Assembly: GCA_910580235.1 (NCBI GenBank)
Contig: CAJTVU010000003.1
Location: forward strand, 186,001-250,000
Direction: 5' to 3'
DNA length: 64,000 nt
DNA from: an uncultured Dorea sp.
GTDB lineage: Bacteria; Bacillota; Clostridia; Lachnospirales; Lachnospiraceae
The notes beneath the pieces are model-generated. The model had not been told where the DNA came from. It did not search any database and saw only the letters and a program-made list of their open reading frames with translations. Each line of letters starts with the position of its first letter. Position 1 is the stretch's first letter. The position numbers and the translations under genes were made by a program. Shown in pieces: positions 61,016-64,000 of this stretch.

Positions 61016-61072
61016 CATTAATCAGAAAAGCCTTTATAGGCAGAAATTTTCAACAAATTGGAGAGGCACGTT

Positions 61073-62377
61073 ATGGAAATAAAGCGGGACAGCTATTTGC
61101 AACAGTTGATTTCATATCGTTTTGACGGATTGGTAAAAGTCATTACGGGCATCCGGCGATGCGGGAAATCCTATTTGCTTAAAAATATATACCGAGATTA
61201 TCTGCTCCAGAACGGTGTGAAAGACGAACAGATCATTACTATAGAGCTTGACCTTGCAAAAGATATTAAATTCCGCAACCCTTTGCTTCTTTCTTCTTAT
61301 GTAAGAGAGAAGATCGGAGGAAAAAAAGAGGAGCATTACCTTTTTGTAGACGAGATCCAGATGTCGGATAAGGTGGCCAATCCTTATAATAAGGATGGAA
61401 ATAAGATTACCTTTTATGACGCGCTAAATGATTTGCGAAGCCTGCCGAACCTGGATGTCTATGTAACCGGAAGTAATTCAAAAATGCTTTCAAGCGATAT
61501 CCTCACAGAATTCAGAGGGAGAAGCGATGAGATCCGCGTCCATCCGCTGAGCTTTGCAGAGTATTATTCCGCTGTCGGCGGAGATAAAAATGATGCGTTT
61601 GATGATTATGCTTTTTATGGCGGTATGCCTCTTATCTTGTCCCGGCCAAACGACGCGGCAAAGATGAGCTATCTGAAATCTCTGTTTACAGAGGTGTATC
61701 TCATGGATATTGTTGAGCGTAAGCGGATAGAAAGACAGGATGTGCTGGAACAGATTTTAGATCTGCTCTGCTCGTCCATTGGCTCGTTAACAAATCCTAC
61801 TAAGATAGCGAACACGCTGCGGTCAAAGCAGGGCACGGGCGTGTCGGCAAATACGATCCGGGCATATATCCGACATTTAGAGGACGCTTTTTTATTTTCA
61901 GAGAGCAGGCGTTATGACGTAAAAGGAAAATCCTATTTTGACTCTCCTAATAAGTACTACAGTGAGGATATTGGGCTTAGGAACGCCCGTATCGGCTTCC
62001 GCCAACAGGAGATGACGCATATAATGGAAAATATTATATATAACGAACTGATCCACCGTCAGTTTTCCGTCGATGTCGGCGTTGTCTACGCAAGAGCCGT
62101 CAATGGGAAAGGGAATTCCATCCGTATTCCAAAGGAAATCGACTTTGTCGTTACTGCTGGCGGTAAGAAGACATACATCCAGTCAGCATATGCCATGCCT
62201 ACGGCGGAAAAGGAAGAGGCAGAGCTTAGGCCATTCGCTCTTACAGGCGACTTCTTCCCAAAGATCGTAGTAAGAAAGGATATCGGCAAACGCTGGTATG
62301 ATGAGAACGGTATTTTGAATATTAACCTGATAGACTTTCTTTTGGATAAAGAGCTCATCGGGGACAGGGCATTTTAA
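61073..62377 (+). CDS. AAA-family ATPase with C-terminal DUF4143
   Basis: 434 residues from ATG 61073, 6 bases after GGAGAGG. Walker A is VITGIRRCGKSYLLKNIY, Walker B HYLFVDEIQM, and an arginine-containing LSFAEYY motif follows (VTGSNSKMLSSDILTEFRGR). The C-terminal region (NEIDFVV-like: PKEIDFVVTAGGKKTYIQ) matches the DUF4143/PD-(D/E)XK-like part of these proteins. The family is abundant in gut Firmicutes and Bacteroidetes and its role is unknown. It is a likely mobile or accessory gene. Confidence 0.85.
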   Translation: MEIKRDSYLQQLISYRFDGLVKVITGIRRCGKSYLLKNIYRDYLLQNGVKDEQIITIELDLAKDIKFRNPLLLSSYVREKIGGKKEEHYLFVDEIQMSDKVANPYNKDGNKITFYDALNDLRSLPNLDVYVTGSNSKMLSSDILTEFRGRSDEIRVHPLSFAEYYSAVGGDKNDAFDDYAFYGGMPLILSRPNDAAKMSYLKSLFTEVYLMDIVERKRIERQDVLEQILDLLCSSIGSLTNPTKIANTLRSKQGTGVSANTIRAYIRHLEDAFLFSESRRYDVKGKSYFDSPNKYYSEDIGLRNARIGFRQQEMTHIMENIIYNELIHRQFSVDVGVVYARAVNGKGNSIRIPKEIDFVVTAGGKKTYIQSAYAMPTAEKEEAELRPFALTGDFFPKIVVRKDIGKRWYDENGILNINLIDFLLDKELIGDRAF

Positions 62378-62381
62378 ATCT

Positions 62382-62413
62382 GGGACGGGGTAAAATTAAT
62401 TTTACCCCGTCCC
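62382..62413 (+). terminator. Terminator of the AAA ATPase gene
   Basis: A perfect inverted repeat (GGGACGGGGTAAAATT paired with AATTTTACCCCGTCCC) followed by a T-rich stretch ending in TTTTTT. It lies directly after the stop at 62377. Confidence 0.88.
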
Positions 62414-62427
62414 GGATTTCTTTTTTA

Positions 62428-62520
62428 GAAGCAGACGACGATGTGAAGAGCGGAAGAGTCGCTCCTGTCAGCGAGACTTTTGACGACCTGAGAAATATGC
62501 TGAAGGAGAGCCTGATTTGA
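62428..62520 (+). pseudogene. C-terminal remnant of a toxin-antitoxin antitoxin gene
   Basis: Thirty codons open in frame up to a TGA at 62518-62520 encode a typical antitoxin tail (GRVAPVSETFDDLRNMLKES). Upstream the frame runs into the ATPase terminator without a start codon, so the DNA-binding N-terminus is missing. It overlaps the toxin start, as an intact antitoxin gene would. Confidence 0.6.
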
Positions 62521-62840
62521 AGTATAATGTAATTCGTACAGATGTGGCTGATTCACAAATCAGAAATGTTATTTTGTATATTGCAGAAAAATTTGGCAGT
62601 GACACCGCACTTGAGAAATTGGATGATTTTGAGAAGAACATCCTCGCATTAGGAGATAATCCTGATATTGGGATGCAGCCCAGATACCCCGTGCTAAGGA
62701 GACAGGGATATAGAGTGCTGATTCTTGGAAAGAATCTGGTTTTCTACAAAGTCAATGAAAGTAAAAAAGAAGTAATCATAATTATATATGCAGTAGCAGA
62801 TCAAAGGCAAGATTATCTGAATATTATCCGGGGGCTATAA
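62517..62840 (+). CDS. RelE/ParE-family toxin
   Basis: 107 residues from a TTG start that follows AAGGAGAG. The pattern is typical of RelE/ParE (DSQIRNVILYIAEKFGSDTA; RVLILGKNLVFYKV; IIIIYAVADQRQDYLNII). RelE cleaves ribosome-bound mRNA and ParE poisons gyrase; the sequence does not decide between them. The antitoxin upstream is truncated, so the toxin is either silent, inactive or neutralised in trans. Confidence 0.8.
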   Translation: MKYNVIRTDVADSQIRNVILYIAEKFGSDTALEKLDDFEKNILALGDNPDIGMQPRYPVLRRQGYRVLILGKNLVFYKVNESKKEVIIIIYAVADQRQDYLNIIRGL

Positions 62841-62847
62841 TCAATTG

Positions 62848-62950
62848 GGGACGAGACATTTTTACCTTCCGGCAAGGCGTGGAAAAAAGTATGATCCACC
62901 GTCGCGATTGTAGATAAAATTATGATTTTTCCACTTGACCTTTTCTGCAC
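62848..62950 (-). pseudogene. Fragment of a hot-dog/SDR gene paralogous to the one at 36338
   Basis: The reverse strand reads GKIIILSTIATVDHTFFHALPE, matching GKITILSTIATVERLFFHNIPE of the SDR at 36338-37807 in 15 of 22 positions. A 16-base stretch (GTCGCGATTGTAGATA, 62901-62916) is identical to the one near 36600. The reading frame ends at stops on both sides. It is a relic of a second modification gene set, or of a duplicated fragment, close to fliC3. Confidence 0.75.
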
Positions 62951-62965
62951 AGGCCATCACCTCCG

Positions 62966-62994
62966 TTGAGATTTAATGTAAAATATTGTATAAT
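62966..62994 (+). promoter_or_regulatory. Sigma-A promoter of the AT-rich gene
   Basis: TTGAGA (62966-62971), a 17-base spacer and TATAAT (62989-62994), about 35 bases before the ATG at 63028. Confidence 0.75.
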
Positions 62995-63027
62995 TATAAT
63001 TATTAACAGAGAGAGAGGATAGCAAAA

Positions 63028-63666
63028 ATGTCTGAACTAACATTTGAATTACTAAAAACTATTATACCACCTGTCATTACAGCTGTTGTCACAATTATAG
63101 CACTAATTACATCTGCATACTCATCCTATAAAGCAACTAAAACCTCATATAGCAATAATATAGACAATATGCGATTTACTCAGAAGGAAAAAATATCGGA
63201 TCAAATTATTGAAAAATCATCGATTCTATTAACAAAATCTGATCCAAATTATTTAAATACAATTATCAATGGGATAACACCTATAAAGATTTCAGATTCT
63301 GAATTTACGGGCATTCAAAATCAGCTTCTTTCTATAACCGATGAAATCCAAACACTATCTATTAATATTAAACTTTTGTCCTATACAATTAGAGATATTA
63401 ATTCAGAAAAACTTATCTATAAAATTTATGATGAAATGGATTTGATACATATTGAAGTACAAGACATGATTCTACAATTAATACAATTATATCTCGCGCT
63501 TACTCCAAATGGTAACATAAAAAATATCACTGTAATGTCTGAAAAATATAAATTGGAAAAAGATTTTTCTGAAAAATATCCGAAGATTTATACAGAATTA
63601 TCAATAGATATTATATCGCTTGTTGAAATGCTGAAAAAGAACTCTATCCCCCAAAGTAAAATATAA
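63028..63666 (+). CDS. AT-rich membrane-anchored protein of unknown function
   Basis: 212 residues with AGAGAGGAT upstream of the ATG. One membrane helix lies near residues 12-34 (PPVITAVVTIIALITSAYSS), followed by a mostly helical cytoplasmic region with Lys, Ile and Asn in excess. Base composition is far more AT-rich than the rest of the window, as expected of recently acquired DNA. I recognise no family. Single-helix proteins of this shape are common in phage and defence islands. Confidence 0.6.
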   Translation: MSELTFELLKTIIPPVITAVVTIIALITSAYSSYKATKTSYSNNIDNMRFTQKEKISDQIIEKSSILLTKSDPNYLNTIINGITPIKISDSEFTGIQNQLLSITDEIQTLSINIKLLSYTIRDINSEKLIYKIYDEMDLIHIEVQDMILQLIQLYLALTPNGNIKNITVMSEKYKLEKDFSEKYPKIYTELSIDIISLVEMLKKNSIPQSKI

Positions 63667-63725
63667 TAATATATTTATCAAACAACTATCGTTTTTCTAA
63701 AATCTGTGGGGGCTAATATTCCCGT

Positions 63726-63754
63726 TTGACTTTTCCTCTGATTCCATTTATAAT
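63726..63754 (+). promoter_or_regulatory. Sigma-A promoter before the last partial gene
   Basis: TTGACT (63726-63731), a 17-base spacer and TATAAT (63749-63754), about 110 bases before the GTG at 63873. Confidence 0.72.
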
Positions 63755-63779
63755 TAATTATATAACAATTTCTATAATA

Positions 63780-63872
63780 GAGGGCATCTATAGGCTGTAC
63801 CCAGCGGGGCTACACAACACATATCCCTGGCAGGGCGAGCCGCATTCTTGATACGCAAAGGGGGACGTATAC
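63780..63872 (+). ncRNA. Structured leader upstream of the last partial gene
   Basis: This GC-rich island in AT-rich DNA can fold into hairpins (CCCAGCGGG; CCCTGGCAGGG) and ends in AAAGGGGG, the ribosome-binding site. It holds AGCGGGGCTAC, CAGGGCGAGCC and TACGCAAAG, which recall pieces of c-di-GMP-I riboswitches but in the wrong order. It is a candidate cis-regulatory RNA of unknown class. Confidence 0.35.
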
Positions 63873-64000
63873 GTGAATTTAATGGATTTATCAGAAGATA
63901 TCCGAAACGGTACATTTTATAATATGGAATCTGTTCCTTTTACAGAGGTACGATATATTCAGGACTCAGATACAGAAGCCACGTTTATTTTCAGTGAAGA
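63873..64000 (+). CDS. Start of a gene running off the right edge
   Basis: An open frame from GTG 63873, 8 bases after AAGGGGG, to the window end (42 codons, no stop): VNLMDLSEDIRNGTFYNMES then VPFTEVRYIQDSDTEATFIF. ATG 63882 is an alternative start. I do not recognise the product; too little is present to assign one. The structured leader in front suggests regulated expression. Confidence 0.55.
   Translation, partial: MNLMDLSEDIRNGTFYNMESVPFTEVRYIQDSDTEATFIFSE

Noticed and set aside
63780..63872. c-di-GMP-I (GEMM) riboswitch
   Set aside because: Short matches (GCGGGG, GGGC-A-CC, ACGCAAAG) occur, but their order does not fit the known aptamer. It is kept only as a structured leader of unknown class.
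1..64000. CRISPR arrays, tRNA or rRNA genes, insertion sequences
   Set aside because: None seen. The only short tandem repeats are within coding genes (7063-7224, 19062-19241), and no transposase is encoded.

Overview
This window comes from a motile Gram-positive Clostridium-like bacterium, most likely a Lachnospiraceae gut anaerobe. The evidence is the Firmicutes-type flagellar order (flgB, fliE-fliK, flgD, flgE, flbD, motAB, fliM, cheY, fliY, fliO-R, flhBA, sigma-28), CheC/CheD/CheV chemotaxis proteins, strong AGGAGG ribosome-binding sites, TTG/GTG starts and moderate GC. This placement is inferred from gene content; no rRNA is present.

Layout. 1-2531 is a flank: a partial aminotransferase, a nucleotidyltransferase-fold protein and an FtsE-like ATPase, all on the minus strand. 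2659-5833 (minus) is the filament-cap group fliD-fliS-chaperone. 5992-7512 (plus) is a ParA ATPase with a ComFB-domain protein. 7599-34211 (minus) is one long flagellar/chemotaxis operon, read from a lytic transglycosylase and flgB at the right down to cheV and an EAL/HDOD protein. A plus-strand chemoreceptor at 34463-36271 diverges from it. 36338-56413 (minus) is a tightly overlapping 16-gene surface-modification operon. It encodes a glycosyltransferase, a 2-aminoethylphosphonate branch (PEP mutase, phosphonopyruvate decarboxylase, cytidylyltransferase-aminotransferase fusion), two LicD-type transferases, a CDP-glycerol-phosphotransferase-type protein and an FkbH/ACP/hot-dog-SDR acyl branch. 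56488-60861 holds three flagellin genes. 60900-64000 is a patchwork of an AAA ATPase, an orphan toxin with a truncated antitoxin, a fragment of a modification-operon gene, an AT-rich gene and a partial gene with a structured leader.

The central find is a flagellin phase switch. Two inverted 24-bp sites (58457-58480 and 59204-59227, 21/24 matching, same central dinucleotide) bracket about 747 bp. That segment holds a Hin-type serine invertase and one outward-facing sigma-28 promoter (58509-58534). In the orientation shown the promoter reads into two tandem flagellin genes encoding identical 272-residue proteins. Inversion would turn it toward a divergent 504-residue flagellin carrying a large central insert. 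All three flagellin leaders share a hairpin with GGA in its loop just upstream of the Shine-Dalgarno sequence, which suggests CsrA control.

The modification operon lies immediately downstream of the short flagellins. Its gene content suggests a glycan carrying a phosphonate or phosphodiester group and an acyl group, possibly on the filament. Inversion could therefore change both the filament protein and whether it is modified. That link is inference. The inverted repeats, promoter and gene order are visible in the sequence.
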